A DNA stretch of 64,000 bases from Clostridia bacterium (GCA_017537365.1 JAFYKZ010000026.1:248001-312000); one strand, 5' to 3'. Positions 9,841 to 20,352 are shown, numbered from the stretch's first letter. Notes: generated from the sequence alone by a model not told the origin. Numbers and translations: made by a program.

Positions 9841-10731
9841 TTATTTAAGTTCTTCGTAAATTTTAATAATTTTTTCAAATCTGTGATTTAATCCCGAAAC
9901 CGAAATCGGTTCGTTTGATAATCGGCATAGTTCTTTTAAAGAAGCCGATTCATATTCTTTTCTAAGAAGTGCTACCGATTTTAATTCCTCAGGCAAGGAA
10001 TAAAGCATTCCTTTTTTCTCTAAAAATTCAATAGCCGTTCTCTGACGGATAGAAGCTTCTACCGTTTTAGAAATATTTGCGCTGTCGCAATTTCTTGCGC
10101 GATTAATATTATTTTTAACACTTTTTATGATTTTAGTATCAATTAAATTTAATGTTTGCTTACCAGCACCTATTAAAGTTAATAAGTCTTCAATTACCGC
10201 GCTTTCCTTTGTATAAAGTTTGAAACCACTTTTAGAAGCTACTTTGCGCATAACAATTCCGCTTTCTAAAAGCAAATTTAAAAGTTCATCGGCTAATTTT
10301 TCATTTTTAATATTAAATTCCACTCTATATTCTTTTTCGGGATTATTTATGTTACCGCAAGCCAAAAATACCCCTCTAAAAAAAGCATTCACACAGCAAT
10401 CCCTTAAAAAAAGAGAACGGTCAATAACATCTTCACCCATACCAAAATCAATCGAAGCTAAAATTTTAAGTCGCTCAGACTCAGAAGAAACCTCTGCTTT
10501 ATATGTTGGTCTGGCTGTTCCGCCAACCGAAAGCGAAGGTTCGATTTTATAAACCTCTTTTATCAAATTGCAATAAACATTTGCAACATTTTCATTATTT
10601 GTTTGAATGGAAATTTTTTTTATAGAAAAAGCCCTGCCATAAAGCATTAGACCATAAACCAATGCAGGCTTACAGCACCATCCTGTTCTTATAGCAATTA
10701 ACTCGTTCTTAACTTCCTTACAAAAGGACAT
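9841..10731 (-). CDS. whiA: DNA-binding protein WhiA
   Basis: WhiA family: N-terminal LAGLIDADG-like domain plus C-terminal helix-turn-helix (residues after about 225, LKELCRLSNEP.SVSGLNHRF). Acts as a sporulation/cell-division regulator in Gram-positives. About 296 residues, slightly short for the family. I use the ATG at 10729-10731 because GGTGAT lies four bases before it; that same GGTGAT contains the rapZ stop codon, so the genes are tightly coupled. The yvcK gene that usually lies between rapZ and whiA is absent. Confidence 0.93.
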   Translation of the reverse strand: MSFCKEVKNELIAIRTGWCCKPALVYGLMLYGRAFSIKKISIQTNNENVANVYCNLIKEVYKIEPSLSVGGTARPTYKAEVSSESERLKILASIDFGMGEDVIDRSLFLRDCCVNAFFRGVFLACGNINNPEKEYRVEFNIKNEKLADELLNLLLESGIVMRKVASKSGFKLYTKESAVIEDLLTLIGAGKQTLNLIDTKIIKSVKNNINRARNCDSANISKTVEASIRQRTAIEFLEKKGMLYSLPEELKSVALLRKEYESASLKELCRLSNEPISVSGLNHRFEKIIKIYEELK

Positions 10732-10736
10732 TTGTA

Positions 10737-11597
10737 TCACCTTTTTTGAATATCGCGGTGCATTGTTTGACAGTCATACCCATGACTTTTCAAATGCTTT
10801 GCCAAAAGTTCAGCAAAAGTTACCGACCTATGTTTGCCACCTGTACAACCAAAAGCAATAACCAACTGACTCTTACCCTCTTTAACATATAAAGGTACCG
10901 AAAAATCTATAAAATTAACTAACCTCTCATAAAATTCTTTACTTTCCTTAGTTTGCATAACATAATCTCTAACATCTTGGTCTAAACCTGTTTTATGTTT
11001 TAGAGAATCTATATAAAACGGATTTGGTAAACATCTAACATCAATAACTAAATCTGCTTCTGTATCAGCACCGTATTTAAAACCAAAGGATTTAGTTTGA
11101 ATTTTTAAAACATTCTGACCGTTTTCAGAAAATATTCCGGTCAGCTTCTCTTTAAGCTGAGAATTTGAAATGTAACTCGTATCAACAACATAATCAGCAA
11201 TAGTACGAATTTTCCCAAGCATTTCACGTTCTCTTTTAACCGCATCGGAAAGCGATACCTTTTCTTCGCTTATGAGTGGATGCTTTCGGCGGTTTTCTTT
11301 ATACCTTCTAATAAGAACCTCGTCCGAAGCGTCAAGAAAAAGAATTTTATAATTAATTTCTTTAAGCTTTAAATTATCTAAAACCTCAGGGATATTTGAA
11401 AACAAATCTCCGCCTCTGGCATCGGTTACAACCGCTAATTTATTTAATTCGTCTCCGCTTTTTGAAGAAAGGTCAACAAATGAAGGAATAATAGCAGGAG
11501 GGATATTATCAACGCAATAAAATCCCATATCTTCAAGCGCGTCAGCAGCCTGAGATTTTCCTGCACCTGAAAGTCCTGTAACTATTAGCAACTCCAT
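10737..11597 (-). CDS. rapZ: RNase adapter / nucleotide-binding protein RapZ (YvcJ)
   Basis: P-loop protein of the RapZ/YvcJ family (286 residues). Walker A GLSGAGKS at 8-15 and the family signature GCTGGKHRSV near the C-terminus. In E. coli it controls the glmS-regulating sRNA decay; in Firmicutes (YvcJ) it is a GTP/ATP-binding protein linked to competence and cell wall metabolism. Located between murB and whiA, as in most Firmicutes. Confidence 0.95.
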   Translation of the reverse strand: MELLIVTGLSGAGKSQAADALEDMGFYCVDNIPPAIIPSFVDLSSKSGDELNKLAVVTDARGGDLFSNIPEVLDNLKLKEINYKILFLDASDEVLIRRYKENRRKHPLISEEKVSLSDAVKREREMLGKIRTIADYVVDTSYISNSQLKEKLTGIFSENGQNVLKIQTKSFGFKYGADTEADLVIDVRCLPNPFYIDSLKHKTGLDQDVRDYVMQTKESKEFYERLVNFIDFSVPLYVKEGKSQLVIAFGCTGGKHRSVTFAELLAKHLKSHGYDCQTMHRDIQKR

Positions 11598-11621
11598 TTG
11601 TTTCCCACCTTTAATTTTTTA

Positions 11622-12527
11622 TTATTCTTTTCCAACAAATATAACTTCGGTTTCTAGCATAACACCGTCTGCCTTAAAAACCGTTTCTTGAACATTAGAA
11701 ATCAACTTTCTAACATCCTCACTTGTTGCATTATTAAAATTGATTATAAAACCTGCGTGCTTTTCGCTAACCATAGCACCGCCTACCGTTTTGCCCTTTA
11801 AATCATTTTTTTCTATAAGAGCTCCGGCAAAATACCCCTCAGGGCGCTTAAAGGTGCTACCTGCACTCGGGTATTCGAGCGGTTGCTTAGATTTTCGGCG
11901 ACCGAGAAAATCCTCCATTGCGGTTAAAATTTCGGTTTTATCGCCGTTTTTTAACCCAAATGATACCGAAGTTATAACCATTTTGCCCTCTTTAAAAATA
12001 CTAGTTCGGTAGCCCAATTTCATATCAGACAAATTAATAATGCCCAATTCTCCCGAAAAAGTTACATATTCAGCAGAAACAACAACTTGGGACATTTCTC
12101 CCCCGTAAGCTCCTGCATTCATAAAGAGAGCTCCGCCAACACTACCGGGTATTCCGTATGCGAATTCAAGACCTGTAAGACCAAAACCTTGCGCTTTAAG
12201 GCATACAGCCGCTAAATTAGCTCCTGCCTCTGCTTTAAGAATATTGCCGTATAGGGTAATATTATCTAGCTTAGCAAGACTGATAACAACTCCCTCGATA
12301 CCCTTATCGGAAACCAACAAATTAGAACCTTTACCGATAATAAAAAACGGAATTTTCTTTGCATTTAATTCTTTTAAAATTAAAATAAGTTCAGTTTTTG
12401 ATTTAACTAAAACAAAATAATCCGCATTGCCGCCGATTTTAAAACTGGTATGCTTTTTTAAAGGCTCGTTTATTTTATATTCTATTTTCTTCGAATTCAA
12501 AAAGTTCGCAAAATCAGAATAAGCCAT
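11622..12527 (-). CDS. murB: UDP-N-acetylmuramate dehydrogenase
   Basis: FAD enzyme reducing UDP-GlcNAc-enolpyruvate to UDP-MurNAc for peptidoglycan synthesis. The FAD-binding region shows FFIIGKGSNLLVSD and GIPGSVGGALFMNAGAYGG; the C-terminal SAGSTFKRPEG and the HAGFIIN segment are conserved. An ATG at 12539 lacks a binding site; the ATG 12 bases downstream (12525-12527) has GGAG six bases before it, so I use that (about 301 residues). Confidence 0.95.
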   Translation of the reverse strand: MAYSDFANFLNSKKIEYKINEPLKKHTSFKIGGNADYFVLVKSKTELILILKELNAKKIPFFIIGKGSNLLVSDKGIEGVVISLAKLDNITLYGNILKAEAGANLAAVCLKAQGFGLTGLEFAYGIPGSVGGALFMNAGAYGGEMSQVVVSAEYVTFSGELGIINLSDMKLGYRTSIFKEGKMVITSVSFGLKNGDKTEILTAMEDFLGRRKSKQPLEYPSAGSTFKRPEGYFAGALIEKNDLKGKTVGGAMVSEKHAGFIINFNNATSEDVRKLISNVQETVFKADGVMLETEVIFVGKE

Positions 12528-12544
12528 CAGTTTCTCCATTAAAA

Positions 12545-13501
12545 TTATTTATATAAATCGCAAATAAATGCCGCACCAACAATACCAGCATCGTTTCCGA
12601 GCTCAGCAGTTTTAATTTCTACTTTATTTGGGATATTACGAGCATAGTTTTCGCCTGCTAAAATCTCACCTAGCGGAACTATTAAATTATCTCCCTCTTT
12701 GGAAATACCGCCGCCAATACATAAAATTTCAGGTTGGAATATATTAACATTATTAGCAATGCCAACTGCAAGATATTCAATATACCTATCAACAACCGCT
12801 TTACCAGCTTTATCTCCCTTGCGCATTGCATCAAAAGCAGTGCGTCCGCTAACGGCTTTAATATCTCCATCAACTAAATCCCACATAACAGTATCAGGAT
12901 ATTTAATCATAGCCTGCTTGGTTTGACGGATTAGAGCGGTTGCAGATGCATAGGCCTCAAAACAACCCTGTCTTCCGCAGGTGCACATCTCACCATCCAT
13001 AGCAATAACAGTATGACCAAGCTCAGCGCCTGCATGGTTAGAGCCTGAATAAATCTTACCGTCAATAATAACACCGCCGCCAACACCTGTTCCGAGTGTT
13101 ATCATAATGAAATTTTTAGCGCCTTTTCCGGCACCTGCTAAAAGCTCACCGTAAGCTGCCGCATTAGCATCATTTTCAAGATAAAAATCAAGACCGGTTT
13201 TTTCTTTAAGCATTTTTGATAAAGGAAGGTCAAAAAAGCCTAAATTATTCGAATAAACAACAATACCGTTTTCAGGGTCGATGGAACCGGGAGAGCCAAC
13301 GCCCGCACCATCAATATCTTCCTTTTTAATTCCTGCAAGCTCTATTGCCTCCAAAGCAACTGCCGCCATATCGGCAACGATTTCTTCCGCAGGACGAGGA
13401 CAGTTTGTTTTTCTTTTTGCGGTGGAAATTATTTTAAAATTATCGTCAACAACGCTTGCAACGATATTTGTTCCGCCTAAATCAATTCCTAGTTTATACA
13501 T
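12545..13501 (-). CDS. glk: ROK-family glucokinase
   Basis: ATP-dependent sugar kinase of the ROK family, most likely glucokinase (318 residues). Phosphate motif DLGGTN at 7-12, catalytic region LENDANAAAYGE (about 108-119), and the ROK zinc site with H163 and C173/C175/C180 in the MCTCGRQGC stretch. It lies between hprK and murB, linking glucose phosphorylation with the carbon-catabolite sensor. Confidence 0.92.
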   Translation of the reverse strand: MYKLGIDLGGTNIVASVVDDNFKIISTAKRKTNCPRPAEEIVADMAAVALEAIELAGIKKEDIDGAGVGSPGSIDPENGIVVYSNNLGFFDLPLSKMLKEKTGLDFYLENDANAAAYGELLAGAGKGAKNFIMITLGTGVGGGVIIDGKIYSGSNHAGAELGHTVIAMDGEMCTCGRQGCFEAYASATALIRQTKQAMIKYPDTVMWDLVDGDIKAVSGRTAFDAMRKGDKAGKAVVDRYIEYLAVGIANNVNIFQPEILCIGGGISKEGDNLIVPLGEILAGENYARNIPNKVEIKTAELGNDAGIVGAAFICDLYK

Positions 13502-13529
13502 AATTAAACACTCCTATAAGGAAATTTTT

Positions 13530-14459
13530 TTAAATTTCATCTGTCATACCGAGTTTTTTAAGCAAATCCTCAGCCGCATTGTAACCAAGCTTTTTCTGAC
13601 GGCTGTTCATAGCTGCAACCTCAATAATAACCGCTAAGTTTCTACCCGGTTTTACAGGTATTGTAAGCGATGGAATTTCAAGACCTAAAATCTCGGTTGT
13701 TTTATTTTCTAAGCCCATACGGTCGTATGTTTTATTAACATCCCAAGGCTCCATATTGATAACCAAATCAATTTTTTCGGTAAGCTTAACCGCACCTGCA
13801 CCGAATATACGGCTTGCGTTTATAATTCCGATACCTCTGAGCTCAATAAAGTGCCTGATATTATCAGGTGCAGAACCAACAAGTGCCTTACTTGAAACCC
13901 TTTTGATTTCAACCGCATCGTCTGCAATTAATCTATGACCTCTTTTAACAAGCTCAATAGCGGTTTCACTCTTACCAACTCCGCTTTCACCAAGCAACAA
14001 AATACCCTCACCGTAAACCTCAACCAAAACACCGTGTCTTGTGATTCTCGGTGCTAAATGAAGATTTAGAAAAGCTATTAGAGCAGCTTCGAATTCAGAA
14101 GTGCTTATACCGGTTCTAAGCAAAGGAACATCATACTTCTGCGCTGTTTTAACATAAACATCACTAACCTCTAAATCACGGCAAATAACAACCGCAACAG
14201 GTTTTTTCGAAAAAAGCTCTTTCAAACGGCTTTCGGCTTTTTCGGGAGTAAATCTTCTTAAAAAGCTTTCCTCGCTTTTACCGATAATCTGTATTCTATC
14301 ACTATCAAAAAACTCAAAATAACCCGCCATTTGAAGACCTGGACGGTTAATTTCATTTGAAGAAACCAAAATCTCTTTATCGGTAAGCGGCATATTTAAA
14401 ATTTCAAGAGAAAATTCCGAAATTACTTTATTAAGTCCTATTGTAAAATTAGTATGCAA
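13530..14459 (-). CDS. hprK: HPr kinase/phosphorylase
   Basis: Phosphorylates and dephosphorylates Ser46 of HPr, the key switch of catabolite repression in Firmicutes (309 residues). P-loop GESGVGKS at 157-164, the preceding conserved His (RHGVLVEVYG, about 142) and the C-terminal PVKPGRN signature are all present. First gene of the long minus-strand run; the start ATG follows AAGGAGG. No ptsH gene is nearby in this window. Confidence 0.97.
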   Translation of the reverse strand: MHTNFTIGLNKVISEFSLEILNMPLTDKEILVSSNEINRPGLQMAGYFEFFDSDRIQIIGKSEESFLRRFTPEKAESRLKELFSKKPVAVVICRDLEVSDVYVKTAQKYDVPLLRTGISTSEFEAALIAFLNLHLAPRITRHGVLVEVYGEGILLLGESGVGKSETAIELVKRGHRLIADDAVEIKRVSSKALVGSAPDNIRHFIELRGIGIINASRIFGAGAVKLTEKIDLVINMEPWDVNKTYDRMGLENKTTEILGLEIPSLTIPVKPGRNLAVIIEVAAMNSRQKKLGYNAAEDLLKKLGMTDEI

Positions 14460-14509
14460 AATTATACCTCCTTAAACTAATATTGTATTATTATAAAATT
14501 ATTCATATT

Positions 14510-14608
14510 ATTATACTACGAGTATCTATAAAAAGTAAAGTATTTTTATACATTATTTGGTTAAAAATAAAGTTTTTTCTTGCCAATAGAGTGAAATAGA
14601 TATATAAT
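14510..14608. promoter_or_regulatory. Divergent promoters for hprK (minus) and ychF (plus)
   Basis: Plus strand: TTGCCA (14580-14585), 17-base spacer, TATAAT (14603-14608), leading to ychF. Minus strand: a TATAAT (complement of 14510-14515) lies about 50 bases before hprK, with a weaker -35. The plus promoter is a strong match; the minus one is tentative. Confidence 0.65.
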
Positions 14609-14654
14609 AAAAAATGAAATATTATATTTTAAAATAAATAAAGGACGAAAATTT

Positions 14655-15755
14655 ATGAAACTTGGTATGTTGGGACTTCCTAATGTTGGTAAGTCAACTC
14701 TATTTAACGCAATAACAAATGCAGGCGCGCAGTCGGCAAACTATCCTTTCTGCACTATTGAACCTAATGTTGGTATGGTTAGTGTTCCCGATGAAAGACT
14801 GGAAAAATTAGCCGAAATTTATTCTCCCGATAAATTCACCCCTGCTGTTATAGAATTTGTTGATATTGCGGGTCTTGTTAAAGGTGCTTCAAAGGGCGAA
14901 GGATTAGGAAATAAATTCCTTTCAAATATTCGCGAGGTTGATGCTATTGTTCATGTTGTTCGTTGCTTTGAAAGTGATGATATAATCCATGTTGAAGGCT
15001 CTATCGACCCCGCAAGAGATATTGAAACTATAAATTTAGAGCTTATTTTCTCTGATATTGAAATGGTGCAAAGACGCTTGGATAAAGCAACAAAAGCTTT
15101 AAAGGGCGATAAAAAAATGCAAGGCGAGGTTGACTTTTTAAAACGTCTTATGGCTCACCTTGAAAAAGGCTTGCCTGCACGCTCTATCGAAATTGAAGAT
15201 GATTTAGAGCAAGATATTATTAATACCACTGCCCTTCTCTCTGCAAAGCCAGTAATTTATGCTTGCAATATGAGTGAAGATGATTTTGCAAACGGTATTG
15301 AAAACAATAAGAATGTTAATATAGTTAAGGAAATTGCCGCATTAGAAAAAGCCGAAATTCTTCCTATATGCGCCGCATTAGAAGCAGAAATTTCAGGTCT
15401 TTCTGATGAAGAAAAAATTATGTTCTTAGAGGAACTTAATTTAGAACGTTCAGGTCTTGACCGTATGATTCAAAAATGTTATTCCCTCTTAGGTCTTATC
15501 TCATACTTGACCGCAGGTAAACCTGAGGTTCGTGCTTGGACCATAACCGAAGGAACAAAAGCTCCTCAGGCAGCAGGTAAAATCCATTCTGACTTTGAGC
15601 GAGGCTTCATAAGAGCTGAGGTTATAGCTTTTGATGACTTTATTGCTTGCGGTGGAAATATGGTAACCGCCAAGGAAAAAGGATTAGTTAGAAGCGAAGG
15701 TAAAGAATATGTTATGAAAGACGGAGATATAGTTCTTTTCCGTTTTAATGTTTAA
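14655..15755 (+). CDS. ychF: Redox-regulated ribosome-binding ATPase YchF
   Basis: Obg-like P-loop ATPase that binds 50S/70S ribosomes (366 residues). Walker A GLPNVGKS (7-14), switch segment [23 protein letters not shown]-type C-terminal domain ending with [22 protein letters not shown]-like conservation. ATG with AAAGGACG upstream. First gene of a plus-strand set with alr, glpK and a hydrolase. Confidence 0.96.
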   Translation: MKLGMLGLPNVGKSTLFNAITNAGAQSANYPFCTIEPNVGMVSVPDERLEKLAEIYSPDKFTPAVIEFVDIAGLVKGASKGEGLGNKFLSNIREVDAIVHVVRCFESDDIIHVEGSIDPARDIETINLELIFSDIEMVQRRLDKATKALKGDKKMQGEVDFLKRLMAHLEKGLPARSIEIEDDLEQDIINTTALLSAKPVIYACNMSEDDFANGIENNKNVNIVKEIAALEKAEILPICAALEAEISGLSDEEKIMFLEELNLERSGLDRMIQKCYSLLGLISYLTAGKPEVRAWTITEGTKAPQAAGKIHSDFERGFIRAEVIAFDDFIACGGNMVTAKEKGLVRSEGKEYVMKDGDIVLFRFNV

Positions 15756-15778
15756 TTTATTTTAAAGGTTGTGTAATC

Positions 15779-16903
15779 TTGCTTTTTTCGCACAGAACTT
15801 GGGCAGAAATTGATTTGAATGCCCTTAAATCCAACTTCAATTTAATAAAAGATATAACAAACGGCTCGAAAATAATGTCGGTTGTTAAGGCTAATGCTTA
15901 TGGTCATTCAGTTTCGGAAATCGCGCCCGTTTTAGAAGAATTGGGTACTGATTTTTTTGCTGTTTCCAATATAGAAGAAGCTTTGCAATTAAGAGAAATC
16001 GGTATAACAAAACCTATTTTGATTTTAGGTTATACCCCTGTTACCGAGGCTGAACTTTTAGCAGAAAACAATATTTCTCAATGTGTTTATTCAACCGAAT
16101 ATGCCCTGGCTTTATCAGAAGTTGCAAGAGAAAAAAATGTTAAAATCAATATTCATATCAAGCTGGATACAGGTATGTCAAGACTCGGTTTCAACTGCCG
16201 AAAAGACAGTTTGGAGGGCATAAATGAAGCTATTTCTGCCGCTAAAATGGATGGCTTTTCGCTTGAAGGTATATTCACCCATTTTGCGGTTGCCGACCGT
16301 AACGAAGCCGAAGAAGACGGTTTTACAGATATTCAGTATAACCACTTTAAAAACGCGGTTAAAATCTTTGAAGAAAACGGCTTGAATCCCCCGATATGTC
16401 ATTGTTGCAACTCGGCAGGAATAATTAACGACTCCAATAAACATTCAGACCTTTGCCGACCGGGTATTATCTTATACGGACTCACCCCCTCAGCAGAGCT
16501 TAATATTGACAAACGATTTAGCCCTGTTATGACCTTAAAATCGGTAGTTTCTATGGTTAAAGAAATAGATGCAGGCGATACTGTAAGCTATGGCAGAACC
16601 TTTAAATCTGATAAAAAAATCAAAATTGCAACCGTTGCCGCAGGCTATGCAGACGGTTATCCGCGAGCATTATCAAACAAAGCTTATGTTCTTATAAACG
16701 GTAAAAAAGCCAAGGTTTTAGGCAGAATATGTATGGACCAATTAAGTGTTGATGTTACCGATATAGAGGACGTTAAGCTTGGTGATGAGGTTATACTTTT
16801 TGGAAAAGAGCTTCCTGTTGAAACCCTTGCCAATATTTGCAACACCATTAACTACGAAATTGTTTGCGGTATTTCCCCTAGAGTTCCAAGAATTATTCTT
16901 TAA
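15779..16903 (+). CDS. alr: Alanine racemase
   Basis: PLP enzyme interconverting L- and D-alanine for peptidoglycan (374 residues). PLP lysine K37 in SVVKANAYGH; substrate-side Tyr region SYGRTF; C-terminal GRICMDQLSVDVTD conserved. Starts with TTG; AAAGG lies about 10 bases upstream. Downstream of ychF by 23 bases, upstream of glpK by 15 bases. Confidence 0.95.
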   Translation: MLFSHRTWAEIDLNALKSNFNLIKDITNGSKIMSVVKANAYGHSVSEIAPVLEELGTDFFAVSNIEEALQLREIGITKPILILGYTPVTEAELLAENNISQCVYSTEYALALSEVAREKNVKINIHIKLDTGMSRLGFNCRKDSLEGINEAISAAKMDGFSLEGIFTHFAVADRNEAEEDGFTDIQYNHFKNAVKIFEENGLNPPICHCCNSAGIINDSNKHSDLCRPGIILYGLTPSAELNIDKRFSPVMTLKSVVSMVKEIDAGDTVSYGRTFKSDKKIKIATVAAGYADGYPRALSNKAYVLINGKKAKVLGRICMDQLSVDVTDIEDVKLGDEVILFGKELPVETLANICNTINYEIVCGISPRVPRIIL

Positions 16904-16918
16904 ACTGCGAGGCGCAAT

Positions 16919-18409
16919 ATGAAAAAATATATTTTAGCCTTAGATGAGGGTACAACGAGTGCCAGAGCGATACTTTTTGATAGAAACGGTAACGCTGTTT
17001 CAACTGCTCAGCATGAGTTTACTCAAATTTATCCGAAGCCCAGTTTTGTTGAACATAATCCGTTAGAAATTTTTTCTGCTCAGTATTCGGCATTAACCGA
17101 AGCTATAACACAGATTAACGCAAATGCTGAAGATATTGCAGGTGTCGGTATTACCAACCAGCGCGAAACCGTTATAGTTTGGGATAAGAATAACGGAAAT
17201 CCTGTATATAATGCAATAGTTTGGCAATGCAGAAGAACTGCCGATATATGCGAACAGCTTAAAAAAGACGGTTTAGAAAATTATATCAAGAAAACAACAG
17301 GCCTTAAAATAGACGCTTATTTCAGTGCAACAAAAATCAAATGGATACTCGATAATGTTGAGGGTGCAAGAGAAAAAGCCGATAAAGGTGAGCTTCTCTG
17401 CGGAACGGTAGATACTTGGCTTATTTGGAAATTATCAGCCGGCAAAATTCATGTTACCGATTATACCAACGCTTCAAGAACCCTGCTTTTTGATATACAT
17501 AAGCTTTGCTGGGATAAAAAGCTTTTGGATATTTTCGGTATCCCCGAAAGTATGTTGCCCGAGGTTAAATCAAGTAGCGAGATTTACGGTGAAATTGATA
17601 TTTTTGGTGCAAAAATCCCCATCTGCGGTATAGCAGGCGACCAACAAGCCGCCCTTTTCGGTCAACGTTGCTTTAATGAGGGTGATTTAAAAAACACCTA
17701 TGGAACAGGCTGTTTCCTGCTTATGAATACAGGCGGAACCGCTATTGAAAGCAAAAACGGACTTTTAACAACTGTTGCCGCTTCCCAAAAAAACGAAGAA
17801 ACTAAATATGCCTTAGAAGGCAGTGTTTTTGTCGGCGGTGCGGTTATACAATGGCTTAGGGACGAATTAGGTTTAATTAAAAACTCTGCCGATAGCGAAA
17901 AATATGCAAAATCGGTTGAAAATAATGGCGGAGTTTATATAGTACCCGCCTTTGCGGGACTTGGCGCGCCCTATTGGGATATGTATGCCAGAGGCACTAT
18001 AACAGGTCTTACCAGAGGAAGTAATAAAAACCATATTATAAGGGCGGCTCTCGAATCTATCGCCTTTCAAACAAACGATTTGTTAACTTCTATGAAATCA
18101 GATAGCGGTATTGAATTTTCCTCGCTTAAAGCCGACGGCGGAGCCGCTCAAAATAAATTTCTAATGCAATTTCAATCAGATATTTCAAATATTAAGATAA
18201 TTAAACCCGATTGCAGTGAAGCTACCGCTTTGGGAGCCGCTTTTTTGGCAGGCTTAGCTGTTGGATTTTGGAAAGATAAATCTGAAATTCTGGAAATCTT
18301 TTCAGGAAACACAGAATATAATCCAGCTATAAGCTATACCGAAAGAAAGGATTTATTAAGCGGTTGGAAATTAGCGGTTAGTAGAACATTTTCTGATTCA
18401 AAGGAGTGA
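16919..18409 (+). CDS. glpK: Glycerol kinase
   Basis: FGGY-family kinase making glycerol-3-phosphate (496 residues, typical). N-terminal [46 protein letters not shown]-terminal [18 protein letters not shown]. No glpF facilitator or glpD is adjacent. It precedes a monoacylglycerol-lipase-like gene by 4 bases, suggesting use of glycerol released from glycerides. Confidence 0.96.
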   Translation: MKKYILALDEGTTSARAILFDRNGNAVSTAQHEFTQIYPKPSFVEHNPLEIFSAQYSALTEAITQINANAEDIAGVGITNQRETVIVWDKNNGNPVYNAIVWQCRRTADICEQLKKDGLENYIKKTTGLKIDAYFSATKIKWILDNVEGAREKADKGELLCGTVDTWLIWKLSAGKIHVTDYTNASRTLLFDIHKLCWDKKLLDIFGIPESMLPEVKSSSEIYGEIDIFGAKIPICGIAGDQQAALFGQRCFNEGDLKNTYGTGCFLLMNTGGTAIESKNGLLTTVAASQKNEETKYALEGSVFVGGAVIQWLRDELGLIKNSADSEKYAKSVENNGGVYIVPAFAGLGAPYWDMYARGTITGLTRGSNKNHIIRAALESIAFQTNDLLTSMKSDSGIEFSSLKADGGAAQNKFLMQFQSDISNIKIIKPDCSEATALGAAFLAGLAVGFWKDKSEILEIFSGNTEYNPAISYTERKDLLSGWKLAVSRTFSDSKE

Positions 18410-18413
18410 TTTT

Positions 18414-19331
18414 ATGTCTTTTGAAGTTAAAAATTTATCTGTTAAAAGCACTGATAATATACACACCTTGCAAGGTAAAATTTATATTCCCTCAGGTGAT
18501 ATTAAAGGCTTGTTTCATATTATTCACGGTATGACCGAACATATTGAACGCTATGATAAATTTATGAGTTTTTTAGCCGAAAACGGATATGTTGCTTTCG
18601 GCTATGATAATCTAGGACACGGAAAAACCGTAAGAGACGATTCAGAGTTGGGTTTTATTTCTTATCATAACGGTTGGAAATATTTGGTAAATGATGTAAA
18701 CGCATTTGCAGAAGTTGTTAAAAATATGTATCCTATGCTTCCGCTATACCTTTTTGGTCATTCTATGGGCTCTTTTATTGCAAGGCTAGCGGCAGAAAGC
18801 TTTAAAGAAAACTATGAAAAGGTTATTTTTTGTGGTACTGGCGGCAAAAATCCACTATCGCCTTTCGGTTTATTAACCACTGATATTATAGGATTTTTCA
18901 GAGGCAAAAAGCATATTTCAAAACTCGTTTATTCAATGGCTTTCGGCTCTTATAACAAGCGTTTTAATGGAAATACAGGTCGCGAATGGCTAACAAAAGA
19001 TAAAGAAATCATTGAAAAATACAGAAATGATAAATTTTGTAATTTTCAGTTTACCGTCAGTGCTATGCACGACCTCATAAAATTAAATGCCCATTGCAAC
19101 CGAAATGCTTGGTTTGAAAGCTTAAATCCTCATACTCCTATACTTTTAATCGCAGGCGACCAAGACCCCGTTGGTAATTACGGTAAAGGTGTTATTTGGG
19201 TTTATAACAAGCTTATTAAAAACAAAAACACTGCTGAAATCAAACTCTATGAAAACTGCCGCCACGAAATACTGAACGACAGTCTGAAAGACGAAGTTAC
19301 AAACGATATTTTAAATTTTTTGCGAAAATAA
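18414..19331 (+). CDS. Alpha/beta hydrolase, monoacylglycerol lipase-like
   Basis: 305-residue cytosolic serine hydrolase. Nucleophile elbow GHSMGS, N-terminal oxyanion segment HGMTEHIERYDKF and GYDNLGHG typical of the monoglyceride lipase/lysophospholipase group; acid in AGDQDPVGN; catalytic His in CRHEILND. Coupled to glpK (4-base gap), so I infer release of glycerol or fatty acids from lipids, but the substrate is not shown by sequence. Confidence 0.85.
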   Translation: MSFEVKNLSVKSTDNIHTLQGKIYIPSGDIKGLFHIIHGMTEHIERYDKFMSFLAENGYVAFGYDNLGHGKTVRDDSELGFISYHNGWKYLVNDVNAFAEVVKNMYPMLPLYLFGHSMGSFIARLAAESFKENYEKVIFCGTGGKNPLSPFGLLTTDIIGFFRGKKHISKLVYSMAFGSYNKRFNGNTGREWLTKDKEIIEKYRNDKFCNFQFTVSAMHDLIKLNAHCNRNAWFESLNPHTPILLIAGDQDPVGNYGKGVIWVYNKLIKNKNTAEIKLYENCRHEILNDSLKDEVTNDILNFLRK

Positions 19332-19349
19332 TTTTCCTGTATTCATATA

Positions 19350-19380
19350 GGGCAATCTTTGAGATTGCCCTTCTCTTTTT
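19350..19380 (+). terminator. Terminator after the ychF-alr-glpK-hydrolase set
   Basis: GGGCAATCT (19350-19358) pairs with AGATTGCCC after a 3-base loop, followed by TTCTCTTTTT. Confidence 0.85.
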
Positions 19381-19401
19381 GTCATAAAAGGTAATTTTTT
19401 G

Positions 19402-19430
19402 TTGAAAAAAATAATTTTATGTAGTATAAT
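19402..19430 (+). promoter_or_regulatory. Promoter of the diacylglycerol-kinase-like gene
   Basis: TTGAAA (19402-19407), 17-base spacer, TATAAT (19425-19430), about 40 bases before the ATG, which is preceded by GAGGAG. Confidence 0.75.
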
Positions 19431-19470
19431 TCTTGTTGCGGATTAATTTTTAATATGAGGAGATTTAATT

Positions 19471-20343
19471 ATGTCTAAGGGTTATGTTCTTTATAATTTA
19501 AAGGCAGGATTTGAAACAAATCTTGAAAATGTTAAGCTTCTTGAAAATCAATTTGATAATGAACTCGAATTCATTAATATTATCAGCATTGAAGATTATG
19601 CCGAATTTATTTCAAAATTATCTGATGAAGATTTTATTATTCTATGCGGCGGCGATGGAACAATAAACTGCTTCGTTAATAAAACTGATGGTATTGAGAT
19701 TAAAAATCAAATTCTCTATTACCCATTAGGAACCGGTAATGATTTTGCGGCAGAATTAGGATTTTCAAAAGGTTCTAAACCCTTTGAAATAAATGAATAT
19801 ATCGAAAACCTGCCAACTGTTATCGTTAAAAATAAAAAATATCGTTTTTTAAATGGTGTAGGTTATGGTATCGACGGTTATTGCTGCGAGGTTGGCGATG
19901 AACTTAAAAAGACTTCAACTAAAAAAATCAACTATACTTCTATCGCAATAAAAGGTCTTTTATTCTATTTTAAGCCAAAAACTGCCACAGTTACGGTTGA
20001 TGACAAAGTTTATACCTTTAAAAAGGTTTGGATTGCCCCAACAATGAATGGAAAATATTACGGCGGTGGTATGATTCCAACACCTAACCAAGACCGTAAA
20101 AATCCTGACGGAACTCTATCAACCATGATTTTCCATGGTTCCGGCAAGCTTAAAACCCTTATGATATTCCCTTCTATTTTCAAAGGTGAACATATTAAAA
20201 ATAAAAAATTCGTTGAGGTTTTAGAAGGCAAAAAAATAACAGTTGAATTTGATAAACCATCACCTTTGCAAATTGATGGCGAAACAATATTGGATGTTAT
20301 TTCATATACCGCAATTTCCGCGAAAGAAACCGTTAAAGTATAA
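19471..20343 (+). CDS. Diacylglycerol kinase catalytic-domain (DagK/YegS-type) lipid kinase
   Basis: 290 residues. GGDGTIN signature (about 67-73) and the LGTGNDFA loop (about 89-96) define the DAG/sphingosine kinase catalytic domain; C-terminal beta-sandwich with QIDGE near the end. Such enzymes phosphorylate diacylglycerol or related lipids and recycle lipids from phosphatidylglycerol turnover. Own promoter and terminator. Exact lipid substrate not predictable. Confidence 0.85.
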   Translation: MSKGYVLYNLKAGFETNLENVKLLENQFDNELEFINIISIEDYAEFISKLSDEDFIILCGGDGTINCFVNKTDGIEIKNQILYYPLGTGNDFAAELGFSKGSKPFEINEYIENLPTVIVKNKKYRFLNGVGYGIDGYCCEVGDELKKTSTKKINYTSIAIKGLLFYFKPKTATVTVDDKVYTFKKVWIAPTMNGKYYGGGMIPTPNQDRKNPDGTLSTMIFHGSGKLKTLMIFPSIFKGEHIKNKKFVEVLEGKKITVEFDKPSPLQIDGETILDVISYTAISAKETVKV

Positions 20344-20352
20344 ATCTTTAAA

